The notes: generated from the letters alone by a model not told the origin. 64,000 bases of DNA from Streptomyces sparsogenes (GCF_001704635.1 NZ_MAXF01000016.1:1-64000); one strand, 5' to 3'. Positions 19,204-29,121 are shown, counted from the first letter of the stretch. Numbers and translations: made by a program.

Positions 19204-20435
19204 CACTTCTCTCCCTCGTAGAGCCCGAAATACCGCGCCGCCGTGTCCATGTCCTTGTCGCCACGGCCCGACAGATTCACCAGCAGCAGCCCGTCGCTCC
19301 CGAGCTCACGCCCCAGCTCGAGCGCCCCCGCCAGGGCGTGCGCGCTCTCGATCGCCGGGATGATCCCCTCGGTGCGGGACAGCAGCCGCAGCGCCTCCAT
19401 GGCCGCGTCATCGGTGACGGCCCGGTACTCGGCCCGCCCCACGTCCTTCAGATAGGCGTGCTCCGGGCCCACCCCCGGGTAGTCCAGACCGGCCGAGATC
19501 GAGTACGGCTCCACGATCTGCCCGTCCTCGTCCTGCAGCACATAGGACCGGGAGCCGTGCAGGATCCCCGGGTCCCCCTTGGTCAGCGTGGCCGCGTGCT
19601 CCCCGGTCTCCAGGCCGTGCCCGGCCGGCTCGAAGCCGAACAGCCGCACGGAGTCGTCCGGCAGGAAGGCGTGGAACAGCCCGATGGCGTTGGACCCGCC
19701 CCCGACGCACGCCGCGACGGCGTCCGGCAGCCGGCCGACCCGCTCCAGGATCTGCCGCCGCGCCTCCACGCCGATCACCCGGTGGAAGTCGCGCACCAGC
19801 GCCGGGAACGGGTGCGGTCCGGCGGCGGTGCCGAACAGGTAGTGGGTGTGGTCCACATGGGCCACCCAGTCGCGGAACGCCTCGTTGATCGCGTCCTTGA
19901 GCGTCCGGCTGCCGGTCTTCACGGCGATGACCTCGGCGCCCAGCATCCGCATCCGTGCGACGTTGAGCGCCTGCCGCTCGGTGTCGATCTCGCCCATGTA
20001 GACGACGCACTCGAGCCCGAACAGGGCACACCCGGTGGCCGTGGCGACGCCGTGCTGCCCGGCGCCGGTCTCGGCGACCACCCGGGTCTTGCCCATGCGC
20101 TTGGCGAGCAGCACCTGGCCCAGCACGTTGTTGATCTTGTGGGAGCCGGTGTGGTTGAGGTCCTCGCGCTTGAGGAAGATCCGCGCGCCGCCGGCGTGCT
20201 CGGCGAACCGGGGCGCCTCGGTCAGCGCGCTGGGCCGCCCCGCGTAGTTGACCAGCAGATCCTCGAGCTCGGCGGCGAACGTCGGGTCGGCCTTCAGCTT
20301 GTCGTACTCGGCGGCGACCTCGTCGACGGCGGAGACCAGCGCCTCGGGGATGAACTGACCGCCGAACGCGCCGAAATACCCCTCGGCGCTGGGGAGATGA
20401 CCCTCGGGGTCCGGGACAAAGAAGTCAGACGGCAT
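19203..20435 (-). CDS. trpB: Tryptophan synthase beta chain
   Basis: 410-aa PLP enzyme joining indole and serine to make tryptophan. The PLP-binding Lys is in HTGSHKINN (about residue 99). The catalytic Glu is in [11 protein letters not shown], the phosphate loop is [10 protein letters not shown], and [10 protein letters not shown] is near the C-terminus. Length is standard. The start ATG 20435 has AGGAGTACGTCAG upstream, a good ribosome site despite a 216-base spacer from trpM. This suggests independent initiation rather than coupling to trpM. Confidence 0.97.
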   Translation of the reverse strand: MPSDFFVPDPEGHLPSAEGYFGAFGGQFIPEALVSAVDEVAAEYDKLKADPTFAAELEDLLVNYAGRPSALTEAPRFAEHAGGARIFLKREDLNHTGSHKINNVLGQVLLAKRMGKTRVVAETGAGQHGVATATGCALFGLECVVYMGEIDTERQALNVARMRMLGAEVIAVKTGSRTLKDAINEAFRDWVAHVDHTHYLFGTAAGPHPFPALVRDFHRVIGVEARRQILERVGRLPDAVAACVGGGSNAIGLFHAFLPDDSVRLFGFEPAGHGLETGEHAATLTKGDPGILHGSRSYVLQDEDGQIVEPYSISAGLDYPGVGPEHAYLKDVGRAEYRAVTDDAAMEALRLLSRTEGIIPAIESAHALAGALELGRELGSDGLLLVNLSGRGDKDMDTAARYFGLYEGEK

Positions 20436-20538
20436 CTGACGTACTCCTCAGTCGGGGCGCACGCCCCGAAACATCACATCGGGGCGACCGCCCCAGACGT
20501 CATAACGGACAAATGACGAAGATCGCCACGCATGAGCG

Positions 20539-20630
20539 CCGACCGGCTCACCACCGGCCGATCCAGCACCGGTCGGCTCACCAACGGTCGGCTCACCACC
20601 GGCCGACTCACCACCGGTCGGCTCGCCAAG
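20539..20630 (-). repeat. 15-base tandem repeat array between trpM and trpB
   Basis: About six diverged copies of the 15-base unit CGGTCGGCTCACCAC run without a break. Read on the minus strand they would encode repeated SRPVV, but no credible gene covers them. Several units contain the palindromic core ACCGGT. They lie in the transcribed spacer about 100 bases before the trpB start. Confidence 0.8.
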
Positions 20631-20651
20631 GGAGCCGCACCCGGTCGGGAG

Positions 20652-20819
20652 CTACCCGCGCGCCCCGCGCGGCACCAGCGCCTCACGCCATCGGCGCCCA
20701 TTGATCTGCCCCGGCTCGCAGCCGATGTGGTACCGCACGCGCCGGCCCCGCACCCGCCTCGCGGGCGCACGGCAGCCACGGGGGCGGCACCCCCGGGCCA
20801 AGCGCGCGTACGTGTCCAT
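20652..20819 (-). CDS. trpM: TrpM, small basic protein of the trp cluster
   Basis: 55-aa, strongly basic protein (MDTYARLARGCRPRGCRAPA, then RRVRGRRVRYHIG...EPGQINGRRWRE). It matches the small ORF between trpC and trpB known in Streptomyces coelicolor as TrpM, reported to modulate tryptophan production and development. It has three Cys and many Arg, which suggests nucleic acid or acidic-partner binding, but no known fold is visible. The ATG at 20819 lies 10 bases after the trpC stop. Identification rests on position and recalled sequence. Confidence 0.8.
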   Translation of the reverse strand: MDTYARLARGCRPRGCRAPARRVRGRRVRYHIGCEPGQINGRRWREALVPRGARG

Positions 20820-20829
20820 GGAGAAGGCC

Positions 20830-21639
20830 TCAGTCCCGCCCGTGCCGCAGCGCGGGGTGCGCTCCCGCCGCGACCAGGTCCGCGACCGCGCCCTTCGGGT
20901 CCCGGCCGGTGACCAGCGACTCGCCCACCAGCACGGCATCCGCGCCGTCGTTCGCGTACGCGATCAGGTCGTGCGGGCCGCGCACGCCCGACTCCGCGAC
21001 CTTCACGATGTGGTCCGGGATCTCCGGCGCGACCCGCGTGAAGGTCCCCCGGTCCACCTGGAGCGTCTTCAGGTTCCGCGCGTTGACGCCGATCACCCGC
21101 GCCCCGGCGTCCACCGCCCGCTCGACCTCGTCCTCGTCGTGCACCTCGACCAGCGGCGTCAGCCCGATCGACTCGGCGCGCTCGATGAGCGAGACCAGCG
21201 CCGGCTGGTCCAGCGCGGCGACGATCAGCAGGGCGACGTCCGCGCCGTACGCCCGCGCCTCCCAGAGCTGGTAGGAGGTGACGATGAAGTCCTTCCGCAG
21301 CACCGGGATGTCGACCTTCGCGCGGACGGCCTCCAGGTCGGCCAGCGAGCCGCCGAACCGCCGCTGCTCGGTGAGCACGCTGATGACGGCCGCGCCGCCC
21401 GCCTCGTAGTCGGCGGCGAGCCCGGCCGGGTCGGCGATCGCGGCGAGCGCGCCCTTGGACGGGCTGGACCGCTTGACCTCGCAGATCACCTTGACGCTGT
21501 CGCCCTTGAGCGCGGCGACCCCGTCCTTGGCCTGGGGTGCCCTCGCGGCCCGCTCCTTGAGCTCGTCGAGGGTGACGCGCGCCTGCCGCTCCGCGAGGTC
21601 GGCACGGACTCCGTCGATGATCTCGTCGAGCACACTCAC
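20830..21639 (-). CDS. trpC: Indole-3-glycerol phosphate synthase
   Basis: 269-aa TIM-barrel enzyme closing the indole ring in tryptophan synthesis. The catalytic Lys is in [11 protein letters not shown] (about 52-62). A second Lys is at [11 protein letters not shown], the Glu/Asn set at LVEVHDEDE and [11 protein letters not shown], and the phosphate site at [10 protein letters not shown] and [10 protein letters not shown]. Start GTG 21639 ([10 protein letters not shown]) has GGAAGGGGG about 12 bases upstream. It heads the trpC-trpM-trpB-trpA group. The 201-base spacer before it shows no leader peptide with a run of Trp codons. Confidence 0.96.
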   Translation of the reverse strand: MSVLDEIIDGVRADLAERQARVTLDELKERAARAPQAKDGVAALKGDSVKVICEVKRSSPSKGALAAIADPAGLAADYEAGGAAVISVLTEQRRFGGSLADLEAVRAKVDIPVLRKDFIVTSYQLWEARAYGADVALLIVAALDQPALVSLIERAESIGLTPLVEVHDEDEVERAVDAGARVIGVNARNLKTLQVDRGTFTRVAPEIPDHIVKVAESGVRGPHDLIAYANDGADAVLVGESLVTGRDPKGAVADLVAAGAHPALRHGRD

Positions 21640-21840
21640 GCGAGCGGCCCCCTTCCGGACGGGATGGAGCTTCTGATCACTACTGGCACAGCGGGCGTCC
21701 ACGGGGACGCGACCGATTCACCAGGCACTGCGATGGTATCTGCCGGAGGACCGAGGTCTCGCATCCGGTTGACGCGGACCCGCGCCCCCGGCCGCCGCCG
21801 GGACCGGTACGGAACCGACGGTCGCCTTCATCTTCAACGG

Positions 21841-22254
21841 TCACGGGGCGAGAAAACTTCCGAAGGGGAGGTTCCGGATAACGGTGAAGCCGAGAACCGC
21901 CCCGCCGATCAGCCACCCGTGCGCGGTCCGCAGCGGCACCACCGGCCCCGCCGTGCTCCCCCGCGCGCGGTCCAGGAGCCAGCGCAGCCAGACGGCGAGG
22001 AAGCCGAGGTAGCCGAGGACGGCGAGCGCGTTGGCCCCGAGCGCGGTGAGCGGCTCCCCGTGGGCGACCGCGTACGCGCCGCGCAGCCCGCCGCAGCCGG
22101 GGCAGTACAGGCCGGTGAGCCTCAGCAGCGGGCACGCCGGGTAGTGGCCCGGCTCGTTCGGGTCGACGAGCCCCACCAAGGCGAAGGCGCCCACGACCGC
22201 CGCGAGCACCCCCAGGGGCGCCGCCAGCCGCCGCACGGGCCGGTTCTCGGTCAC
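21841..22254 (-). CDS. DUF2752 membrane protein
   Basis: 137-aa protein with three or four hydrophobic helices and the DUF2752 signature: YPACPLLRLTGLYCPGCGGLRGAYAVAHGE, with CxxCG that may bind a metal or form a disulfide. A third helix NALAVLGYLGFLAVWL and a final GWLIGGAVLGFTVIRNLPFG follow. Function is unknown for the family. The GTG start is at 22254. It lies upstream of trpC in the same direction, in the set of small membrane-protein genes that accompany trp genes in streptomycetes; no link to tryptophan is proven. Confidence 0.82.
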   Translation of the reverse strand: MTENRPVRRLAAPLGVLAAVVGAFALVGLVDPNEPGHYPACPLLRLTGLYCPGCGGLRGAYAVAHGEPLTALGANALAVLGYLGFLAVWLRWLLDRARGSTAGPVVPLRTAHGWLIGGAVLGFTVIRNLPFGSFLAP

Positions 22255-22402
22255 ATCGCCGAGTCTCGCGGCGGATATGCGAAGGCGCAGCTCAGGGCCC
22301 GCGTCCTGCCGCCGTACGGCCGTACGCCCGGGCCCCGCGCCGCGCCCTGAGGCGGATCAGGCGAAGGCGGGTCAGGCGGGTCGCCTCAGCCCCGCCCCCG
22401 GC

Positions 22403-22639
22403 TCACTGCTGGGTCTGCGCCTGCGGCTGGGCCTGCGGCTGCCGCTTCGGCGCCTGCCCGAGCCCGGCCGCGCGCATCGCCGCACCGACGACGCCGCCGA
22501 GGACCACCACGACCATGCCCGCCCAGAAGCCGATCGGGTTGGCCAGCACGATGAACGCGGCGGCGACACAGAAGCCGACGAAGGCGATGGTGACGCCGGT
22601 CCAGGCGGCCGGGGTGTGTCCGTGGTTGTTACCCGCCAT
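22403..22639 (-). CDS. HGxxPAAW-motif small membrane protein
   Basis: 78-aa protein starting MAGNNHGHTPAAWTG, the HGxxPAAW motif of a small actinobacterial family. Two membrane helices follow (about 14-34 and 38-58). The tail is Gln/Pro-rich (QPQAQPQAQTQQ). Start ATG 22639 has a clear GAGGAGT 6-7 bases upstream. Function unknown; it is conserved beside the trpE-associated TIGR02234 gene. It probably sits in the cell membrane with the His/Trp motif exposed at one face. Confidence 0.85.
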   Translation of the reverse strand: MAGNNHGHTPAAWTGVTIAFVGFCVAAAFIVLANPIGFWAGMVVVVLGGVVGAAMRAAGLGQAPKRQPQAQPQAQTQQ

Positions 22640-22770
22640 GAATACTCCTCGTTGCTCTACTGCCCCCGGGTCCCGGGCGCGCGGGGCGAACGCTCCCAGG
22701 ACATTGTCCCCGACGGTCGGAACCGCCGTGAGCGGGGGTCCGCTCCATCAGGGTTGCCCGGCCGGAACGC

Positions 22771-23460
22771 TCAGGCCTCCGTCGGGTCCTCGCCGCGGTC
22801 GAGGGCCTTCCACAGCTCCTCGGGCCGCTCCGGGTCCGGCGCCGCGCCACCGCGCCGCGCGCGGCCCGCCACGCGGCTCCTGCCGCCGCCCTTGCCGCCC
22901 TCGCCGCCGGCGCCCGCGCGCTCGTACCGGCCGGACATGGCGGGCCAGTGGCGGCCGTAGCCCAGGGCGAGCACGCCGGCGAGCAGCAGCAGCGCCCCGC
23001 CTCCCATGGCGACCCAGGGCCACGGGGTGTACGCGACGTCGTGGATGGCGCTGTCGGCCAGGCCGGTCGCCTGGGACGCCTTCTCCTCGAGCGCCGCCTT
23101 GTCGGAGGCGCCCAGCACCGAGCTGACCACGATGCCCGCCCCGCTGAGGGTCAGCAGCCCGGAGACGACCCAGCGCCCGACGCGGTTGACGGCGAACACC
23201 GCGACGAGCGCGGCGAGGCCGACGACCGCCAGCGCCCCGGGCAGCCCGGTGATGTCGTCACCGTTCGCATGCTGCGGCAGGGTGCCCTTGGCGACCGCGG
23301 CCGTGCCCTTGGCCCAGGTGCGGCTGGTGGCCAGCAGTACGAGCGCGGCGCCGAGCGCCCCGGACAGCAGGGCGACGCCGAGGCTGCGTCTGCGGCCGCG
23401 CGCGGCTGCGGCGGTGGGCTCATGGTGGGCCCGGGGCTGGGGTACGGCTGCTGCACTCAC
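22771..23460 (-). CDS. TIGR02234-family Trp-region membrane protein
   Basis: 229-aa membrane protein of the family found next to trp genes in actinobacteria (Trp biosynthesis-associated membrane protein). Four hydrophobic helices are visible: LGVALLSGALGAALVLLA, LPGALAVVGLAALVAVFAV, WVVSGLLTLSGAGIVVSSVLG and WVAMGGGALLLLAGVLALGYG. An extracytoplasmic SRTWAKG segment follows the first. The tail is basic, then acidic (RSRVAGRARRGG, PERPEELWKALDRGEDP). The start is taken as GTG 23460; a second GTG three codons upstream cannot be excluded. No biochemical role is known. It lies 139 bases downstream of trpE. Confidence 0.82.
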   Translation of the reverse strand: MSAAAVPQPRAHHEPTAAAARGRRRSLGVALLSGALGAALVLLATSRTWAKGTAAVAKGTLPQHANGDDITGLPGALAVVGLAALVAVFAVNRVGRWVVSGLLTLSGAGIVVSSVLGASDKAALEEKASQATGLADSAIHDVAYTPWPWVAMGGGALLLLAGVLALGYGRHWPAMSGRYERAGAGGEGGKGGGRSRVAGRARRGGAAPDPERPEELWKALDRGEDPTEA

Positions 23461-23599
23461 GCGTACCACTATCCCCCACGGCTCGGACAAGCCCGCCGCG
23501 GGGATACGGAATGCCTGATTCGATGCTTCGGTGCGGGTGTCACCCGTACGTCCGGGAACGGCTCCCCGGAACGTCGACCCGCGGCAGCGGCCCCGGATG

Positions 23600-25114
23600 T
23601 CAGCCCCGCTCCAGCCGCCCCGCCGTGTGCACGGCCCGCAGCACCGCCGCCGCCTTGTTCCGGCACTCCGCGTCCTCCGCCGCCGGGTCGGAGTCCGCGA
23701 CGATCCCCGCTCCGGCCTGCACATACGCCGTGCCGTCCCGCAGCAGCGCGGTACGGATGGCGATGGCGGTGTCGGAGTCGCCGGCGAAGTCGAGGTATCC
23801 GACGCACCCGCCGTACAGGCCGCGGCGGCTCGGCTCCAGCTCCTCGATGATCTGCATGGCGCGCGGCTTGGGCGCGCCGGAGAGGGTGCCCGCGGGGAAG
23901 CAGGCGGTGAGCACGTCGAAGGCGGTGCGGCCCTCGGCGAGCCGGCCGGTGACGGTGGAGACGATGTGCATGACGTGGCTGTAGCGCTCGACCGACATGA
24001 AGTCGACGACCTCGACGCTGCCGGGCTCGCAGACCCGGCCCAGGTCGTTGCGCCCGAGGTCGACGAGCATGAGGTGCTCGGCCCGCTCCTTGGGGTCGGC
24101 GAGGAGCTCGTCGGCGAGGGCGGCGTCCTCGCGCGGAGTGGCGCCGCGGGGGCGCGTACCGGCGATCGGGTGCACCATCGCCCGGCCGTCCTCGACCTTG
24201 ACCAGCGCTTCCGGGCTGGAGCCCACGACATCGAACCCGTCGAAGCGGAAGAGGTACATGTACGGGCTCGGATTGGTGGCCCGCAGCACGCGGTAGACGT
24301 CCAGGGCACTGGCCGCGCAGGGGGTCTCGAACCGCTGGGAGGGCACGACCTGGAACGCCTCCCCGGCGCGGATGCGCTCCTTGACGTCCTCCACGGCCGC
24401 CATGAAGTCGGCCCCGCCCCACCGGGCGGTGTACTCGGGCAGCTCGGAGGCCGGCAGGGCGGTGGGGTCCGTGGGGACGGGCCGGGCGAGGTCGGCGGTC
24501 ATCGCGTCGAGCCGCGCCACGGCGTCCGCGTACGCCTCGTCGACGCCCGTGTCGAGGTCGTTGTGGTTGATCGCGTTGGCGATCAGCAGGACGGTGCCGT
24601 CCCAGTGGTCGAGTACGGCCAGGTCCGAGGTGAGCAGCATGGTCAGCTCGGGCAGCCCCAGCTCGTCCCGGCCGCTCTCGCCGATCTTCTCCAGCCGGCG
24701 CACGATGTCGTAGCCGAGATAGCCGACCATGCCGCCGGTGAAGGGCGGCAGCTGGGCCAGTCCCCCGAGGTCGCGGGGGGTGTGCAGGGTCTCGATGGTG
24801 GCGCGCAGCGCCTGGAGCGGGTCGCCGTCGGTGGGCACGCCGACGGGCGGGGTGCCCAGCCAGTGCGCGCGGCCGTCGCGCTCGGTGAGGGTGGCGGCGC
24901 TGCGTACGCCGATGAAGGAGTAGCGGGACCAGGACCGTCCGTTCTCGGCGGACTCCAGGAGGAAGGTGCCGGGGCGTTCGGCGGTCAGCTTGCGGTAGAG
25001 CCCGACCGGGGTGTCGCCGTCCGCGAGCAGCCGGCGGCTGACGGGGATGACGCGGCGGTCGGCCGCCAGCTTGCGGAAGGTCTCGAGGTCCATCGTGTGC
25101 GCACCCTGGGTCAT
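23600..25114 (-). CDS. trpE: Anthranilate synthase component I
   Basis: 504-aa enzyme converting chorismate to anthranilate, the first step of tryptophan synthesis. The chorismate-binding domain shows [47 protein letters not shown] across residues about 320-365, and [17 protein letters not shown]. The N-terminal LLESA segment is the usual tryptophan feedback site. No trpG is in the window. ATG 25114 is chosen because TAGGCT (complement of 25123-25128) ends 8 bases upstream, suggesting its own leaderless promoter. ATG 25093 (MDLETF) is an alternative. Confidence 0.95.
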   Translation of the reverse strand: MTQGAHTMDLETFRKLAADRRVIPVSRRLLADGDTPVGLYRKLTAERPGTFLLESAENGRSWSRYSFIGVRSAATLTERDGRAHWLGTPPVGVPTDGDPLQALRATIETLHTPRDLGGLAQLPPFTGGMVGYLGYDIVRRLEKIGESGRDELGLPELTMLLTSDLAVLDHWDGTVLLIANAINHNDLDTGVDEAYADAVARLDAMTADLARPVPTDPTALPASELPEYTARWGGADFMAAVEDVKERIRAGEAFQVVPSQRFETPCAASALDVYRVLRATNPSPYMYLFRFDGFDVVGSSPEALVKVEDGRAMVHPIAGTRPRGATPREDAALADELLADPKERAEHLMLVDLGRNDLGRVCEPGSVEVVDFMSVERYSHVMHIVSTVTGRLAEGRTAFDVLTACFPAGTLSGAPKPRAMQIIEELEPSRRGLYGGCVGYLDFAGDSDTAIAIRTALLRDGTAYVQAGAGIVADSDPAAEDAECRNKAAAVLRAVHTAGRLERG

Positions 25115-25122
25115 GGCCGGCG

Positions 25123-25128
25123 AGCCTA
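25123..25128 (-). promoter_or_regulatory. trpE -10 hexamer overlapping the hisI stop codon
   Basis: TAGGCT on the minus strand ends 8 bases before the trpE ATG, and its first three bases are the hisI TAG stop. This would let trpE be transcribed without its his neighbour. No clear -35 is visible. Confidence 0.45.
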
Positions 25129-25491
25129 CTGGCCGAGCGGCAGGACGTCGGAATCGAAGCAGGTGCGGTCGCCGGTGTGGCAGGCCGCGCCGACCTGGTC
25201 GACCTTGACCAGGATGGTGTCGGCGTCGCAGTCGAGGGCGACGGACTTCACCAGCTGGATGTGCCCGGAGGTGTCGCCCTTGACCCAGTACTCCCGGCGG
25301 CTGCGGCTCCAGTAGGTGCAGCGGCCGGTGGTGAGGGTGCGGTGCAGCGCCTCGTCGTCCATCCAGCCGAGCATCAGCACCTCGCCGGTGTCGTACTGCT
25401 GGGCGATGGCGGGGAGGAGACCGTCGGCGTTCCGCTTGAGGCGGGCGGCGAGGGCCGGGTCGAGGGAGGAGGGGCGGTCGGAGCCGGTCAT
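25126..25491 (-). CDS. hisI: Phosphoribosyl-AMP cyclohydrolase
   Basis: 121-aa zinc enzyme opening the purine ring of phosphoribosyl-AMP, the third step of histidine synthesis. Signatures are [32 protein letters not shown] and the metal-binding [22 protein letters not shown] with three Cys. It lacks the HisE pyrophosphohydrolase domain, so that activity must be encoded elsewhere. ATG 25491 follows CAGAAT (complement of 25498-25503) by 6 bases, a leaderless-type start. It is separated from the main his operon by about 6.6 kb and precedes trpE by 11 bases. Confidence 0.95.
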   Translation of the reverse strand: MTGSDRPSSLDPALAARLKRNADGLLPAIAQQYDTGEVLMLGWMDDEALHRTLTTGRCTYWSRSRREYWVKGDTSGHIQLVKSVALDCDADTILVKVDQVGAACHTGDRTCFDSDVLPLGQ

Positions 25492-25562
25492 GCGACCATT
25501 CTGCACGCGCGACCGCCCGGCCCGATGGCCGGTATGTCGGTGGGATGGGGCATGCTTCGGGC

Positions 25563-26492
25563 ATGACGTTTCCGCCGTCGCCGCACGATCCCAACCGGCC
25601 CGGAAACGGCGGGGGGTTCGGGCCACCGCCGGAGCAGGGTTTCGGACCGCCCCCGCAGCAGGGGTTCGGCCCGCCCGCACAGCCCGGCCCGCCCGCGCCG
25701 CAAGCCCCGCTGCCGCCGTCGGGCGGCTTCGGCCCGCCCACTGGCGCGCTCCCGCCCGGTGCGCTTCCTCCTGGCGCGCTTCCCCCCGGCGCCCTGCCGC
25801 CGCCCCCGCCGGGCCCCGGCCGGGGCGGGGCCCGGGTCGCGGCGATCGCCGTGGCCTCGGTGGTGGCCGGCGCGCTGGTCATCGGCGGGATCGTGCTCGG
25901 CACGCGGGACGACGGCGGCAAGACCGAGGCGTCGGCCGACCCGAAGTCGTCGGGCTCCCCGTCGGCCTCGGCCTCCGAGTCGGCGTCCCCCTCGCCCTCC
26001 TCCTCCGACTCCGCCGACCCGTCCGGCTCGGCGGACCCCGGGAAGGGCGCGCCGCTGGGCGGCGGCAGTGACGTCCCCGACGGCGGTTCCACCCCCTCGG
26101 CCTCCGCGTCCGCGGACCCGGGCGACCTGGTGCCGTACGTGGTGCTCAAGCCCGGCCAGTGCTTCGACCACCCCGCGCTGGACAGCAGCGTGACGAAGGT
26201 CGAGAAGCGGGGGTGCGACGGTCCGCACGACGGTGAGGTCATCGCCAACGAGACCCTGACCGGGGACTTCGCCACCGAGAAGGCGATCCAGGACAAGGCG
26301 CTCACGCTGTGCGAGACGGACGCCAAGGAGCGCCTGAAGTCCATACCGAACGACGGCCGGATGTATTACTACTACGCGCTCTACCCGGCCCTCGGCACCT
26401 ACCGGATCCAGGGCCAGGACCAGGTCTCCTGTGCCCTGACGCTCAGCGGGAGCCTGAACGGCAAGAAGCTGACCAAGCCGCTCCCGAAGTGA
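25563..26492 (+). CDS. Pro-rich membrane protein with septum-formation domain
   Basis: 309-aa protein in three parts. The first 90 residues are Pro/Gly-rich and cytoplasmic, with four GALPP repeats. One membrane helix follows ([21 protein letters not shown], about 94-114) and then a Ser/Asp-rich linker. The final 120 residues form an extracytoplasmic domain like the Septum_form family ([26 protein letters not shown]...[10 protein letters not shown]...SCALTLSG) with four Cys likely forming two disulfides. The name comes from a family member linked to septation; the exact role here is unknown. ATG 25563 follows CATGCT by 6 bases. Divergent from hisI. Confidence 0.75.
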   Translation: MTFPPSPHDPNRPGNGGGFGPPPEQGFGPPPQQGFGPPAQPGPPAPQAPLPPSGGFGPPTGALPPGALPPGALPPGALPPPPPGPGRGGARVAAIAVASVVAGALVIGGIVLGTRDDGGKTEASADPKSSGSPSASASESASPSPSSSDSADPSGSADPGKGAPLGGGSDVPDGGSTPSASASADPGDLVPYVVLKPGQCFDHPALDSSVTKVEKRGCDGPHDGEVIANETLTGDFATEKAIQDKALTLCETDAKERLKSIPNDGRMYYYYALYPALGTYRIQGQDQVSCALTLSGSLNGKKLTKPLPK

Positions 26493-26547
26493 CGGGTGCC
26501 GCGCGGCGCCGTGGCGAGGGCCGGACGGCGGCCTTAGGGTGGGCCGT

Positions 26548-27180
26548 ATGTCCACTCACGCGAGGCGCGAACGCCTGCTGCTGGCCGACCTGTTGGAGAC
26601 CTCCGGACCCGAGGCCCCGACGCTGTGCGAGGGCTGGACCACCCATGACCTGGCCGCCCATCTGGTGGTGCGCGAGCGCCGCGCCGACGCGGCCGCCGGC
26701 CTGGTGCTCAAGCCGCTGTCCGGGCGGCTGGACCGGGTGCAGGCCGAGTTCGCCGCGAAGCCGTACGCGGAGCTGGTCCGGCTCTTCCGCGAGGGCCCGC
26801 CGCGGATGTCCCCGTTCTCCCTGAAGCAGGTGGACGAGGCGGCCAACACCATCGAGTTCTACGTCCACACCGAGGACGTCCGCCGGGCCCAGCCGGACTG
26901 GGAACCGCGCGAGCTCGACCCGGTCTTCGCCGACGCGCTGTGGTCCCGGATCGAGCGGATCGCCAAGGTGTTCGGCCGCAAGTCCCCGGTCGGCCTGGTG
27001 CTGCGGCGCCCGGACGGCCGTACGGCGGTGGCGCACCGGGGCACCCCGGTGGTCACGGTCACCGCGGAGCCGGGCGAGCTGGCGGTCTTCCTGTTCGGCC
27101 GCCAGGACGCCGCCCGGGTCGAGCTGGAGGGCGACAAGGAGGCGGTGGCGGCGCTGCACACCGCCAAGCTCGGCGTCTAG
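26548..27180 (+). CDS. TIGR03085-family (maleylpyruvate isomerase/DinB-like) protein
   Basis: 210-aa protein of the actinobacterial TIGR03085 family, related to mycothiol-dependent maleylpyruvate isomerases and DinB-like metal proteins. The N-terminal four-helix bundle carries LCEGWTTHDLAAHLVVRERRADAA, whose His residues correspond to the metal site, and later EFYVHTEDVRRAQPDW supplies another His. A C-terminal alpha/beta domain follows (VVTVTAEPGELAVFLFGRQDAARVELEG). Catalytic role unknown; a thiol-transfer or isomerase activity is the family inference. ATG 26548 follows TAGGGT (26535-26540) by 7 bases, a leaderless-type start. Confidence 0.82.
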   Translation: MSTHARRERLLLADLLETSGPEAPTLCEGWTTHDLAAHLVVRERRADAAAGLVLKPLSGRLDRVQAEFAAKPYAELVRLFREGPPRMSPFSLKQVDEAANTIEFYVHTEDVRRAQPDWEPRELDPVFADALWSRIERIAKVFGRKSPVGLVLRRPDGRTAVAHRGTPVVTVTAEPGELAVFLFGRQDAARVELEGDKEAVAALHTAKLGV

Positions 27181-27233
27181 CGAGCGCCCCGCCCCTCTCG
27201 TCGCCCCTTCCTCACGCCGCGACTTTCGCACGC

Positions 27234-27320
27234 AGCGACGGTCACAGCACTGCGGTCACAGCACTGCGATCACAGCGCACGGTTCACGGCGCGACGGTCA
27301 CAGCGCGCGGTTCACCGCGG
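27234..27320 (-). repeat. Degenerate copies of the leuA 3' end
   Basis: The leuA terminal sequence (complement of 27298-27318, ending in CGCGCGCTGTGA) recurs downstream: a close copy at about 27270-27290 and two shorter copies with CTGTGA at 27242 and 27257. Each copy carries a TGA; the spacings are 28, 13 and 15 bases. Confidence 0.75.
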
Positions 27321-29121
27321 CCAGGACGGCGTGCACCGAGGCGGTGAGCACGGAGGTGTCCTGACCGGCCCCCCACCGGGTCGTGCCGGCGACGCGGCAT
27401 TCGGCGTAGGCCACGGCGGGGCTGCCGGGTCCGGCGGCGGTCGCGTGCTCGGCGTAGTGGAGGATGTCCACGGCGATCCCGGCCCCGGCCAGGGCGTCGG
27501 CGAAGGCGGACAGCGGCCCGTTGCCCGTGCCCTCGTACCGGCGCTCGCCGTCCCCCGTACCGCCCTCCCCCGTGCGCAGCTCGCAGACGAAGCGGTGCAG
27601 GCCGGGGGCGGTCTCCTCGGTGGTCCAGGAGGCGAGGATGATCGGCCCGTCGTGGCCGGGGGCGAGGTAGGAGGCCCGGAACAGCTCCCACAGGTCCTTG
27701 GCCGTGGCCTCCCGGCCGCTGTCGTCGGTGGCGGCCTGGACGGTCCGGGAGAAGTCGGCGCGGAGCCGTTTGGGCAGGTCGAGGCCGTAGTGGGCCTGGA
27801 GCAGATGGGCGATGCCGCCCTTGCCGGACTGGCTGTTGACGCGGATGACCGCCTCGTAGCTGCGCCCCACGTCGGCCGGGTCGATGGGCAGGTACGGCAC
27901 CGCCCACGGCGCCCGGCCCTCCGGTACGCCGGACTCGGCGGCCCGCCGGGCGTGGTGGGCGAGCCCCTTGCTGATGGCGTCCTGGTGGGTGCCGGAGAAG
28001 GCGGTGTAGACCAGCTCGCCGCCGTAGGGGTGGCGGGGGTGGACCGGCAGCCGGTTGCAGTGTTCGACGGTGTCGCGGATCGCGTCGATGTCGGAGAAGT
28101 CGAGCATCGGGTCCACGCCCTGGGCGTAGAGGTTGAGCGCGAGGGTGACCAGGTCCACGTTGCCCGTGCGCTCGCCGTTGCCGAACAGACAGCCCTCGAC
28201 GCGCTGGGCGCCCGCCAGGACGGCCAGCTCCGCGCAGGCGACCCCGGTGCCGCGGTCGTTGTGCGGGTGCACGGAGAGGATGACGTCGGCGCGCCGCTCC
28301 AGGTGGCGGTGCATGTACTCGATCTGGTCGGCGTACACGTTGGGGGTGGCGCACTCGACGGTGGCGGGCAGGTTGTGGATCACTGGCCGCTCGGGGCAGG
28401 CGTCCCACAGCGCGGTGAGGCCGTTGCAGACCTCCAGCACGAAGTCGGGCTCGGTGAGGTTGAAGACCTCCGGGGAGAACTGGAACCGGATGTCCTCGGG
28501 GCGGGCCTCGGCGAGCCTGGCCAGGTGCCCGGCGGCGTCCCGGATCATCTCGTGCACCTCGGCGCGGCCGCGGCCGAGCACCACCTCGCGCCAGACGGGG
28601 GCGGTGGCGGTGTACAGGTGCACCACCGAGCAGGGCAGGCCCTCGATGGCCGCGAAGGTCCGCTCGATCAGGTCGCGGCGGGCCGGGGTGAAGACCACCA
28701 CGGTCACATCGGCGGGGACGGCGTCGCTCACGGCCAGGTGCCGTACGAAGTCGAAGTCGGTCTGGCTCGCCGAGGGATAGCCGACCTCGATCTCCTTGAA
28801 GCCCATCGCGACCAGGAGGTCGAACATCCGGCGCTTGCGTGGGGTGTCCATCGGCTCGGCCAGGGCCTGGTTGCCGTCGCGCAGGTCGACCGGCACCCAC
28901 AGCGGCGCCCGTTCGATCCGCCGGGCCGGCCAGGCGCGGTCGGTCAGCGGCACCGCGACCCGGTCGTACACGGACCGGTAGCGGTGGTACGGCATGGGGC
29001 CGGGCCGCTGCGGGTTCCAGGAGGGGGTGTCGTCGTGCCGGTCGGACTCTTGGGGCCGGAGGGGCTCTTGGTGCTGGGTGGGCTCTTGGTGCTGGGTCGG
29101 CTCGTCGTGCTGAACAGCCAT
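27298..29121 (-). CDS. leuA: 2-isopropylmalate synthase paralogue
   Basis: 607-aa enzyme condensing 2-oxoisovalerate and acetyl-CoA, the committed step to leucine. The catalytic TIM barrel carries [10 protein letters not shown] (metal Asp and base), [14 protein letters not shown], the metal motif HPHNDRGTG and [14 protein letters not shown]. The C-terminal leucine-binding regulatory domain is present ([18 protein letters not shown]). The sequence differs clearly from the usual streptomycete LeuA I recall, so this may be a second copy. An N-terminal extension of about 40 residues contains the duplicated unit EPTQHQ (18 bases twice, 29062-29098). Start ATG 29121, with GAAGGAAAA upstream. It is preceded by a leader-peptide attenuator and a divergent GntR regulator gene. 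Confidence 0.9.
   Translation of the reverse strand: MAVQHDEPTQHQEPTQHQEPLRPQESDRHDDTPSWNPQRPGPMPYHRYRSVYDRVAVPLTDRAWPARRIERAPLWVPVDLRDGNQALAEPMDTPRKRRMFDLLVAMGFKEIEVGYPSASQTDFDFVRHLAVSDAVPADVTVVVFTPARRDLIERTFAAIEGLPCSVVHLYTATAPVWREVVLGRGRAEVHEMIRDAAGHLARLAEARPEDIRFQFSPEVFNLTEPDFVLEVCNGLTALWDACPERPVIHNLPATVECATPNVYADQIEYMHRHLERRADVILSVHPHNDRGTGVACAELAVLAGAQRVEGCLFGNGERTGNVDLVTLALNLYAQGVDPMLDFSDIDAIRDTVEHCNRLPVHPRHPYGGELVYTAFSGTHQDAISKGLAHHARRAAESGVPEGRAPWAVPYLPIDPADVGRSYEAVIRVNSQSGKGGIAHLLQAHYGLDLPKRLRADFSRTVQAATDDSGREATAKDLWELFRASYLAPGHDGPIILASWTTEETAPGLHRFVCELRTGEGGTGDGERRYEGTGNGPLSAFADALAGAGIAVDILHYAEHATAAGPGSPAVAYAECRVAGTTRWGAGQDTSVLTASVHAVLAAVNRAL

Noticed and set aside
20539..20630. Possible CRISPR array
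   Set aside because: Units are 15 bases, contiguous and without spacers, and no cas genes are present.
21725..21838. A short frame upstream of trpC ending in a Trp codon and stop, possible Trp leader peptide
   Set aside because: It has a single Trp codon, no adjacent Trp pair and no convincing terminator/antiterminator pair before trpC.
22255..22402. Regulatory hairpin between the DUF2752 and HGxxPAAW genes (CTCAGGGC/GCCCTGAG arms)
   Set aside because: The arms are about 70 bases apart and such pairs are expected by chance in this G+C-rich spacer.
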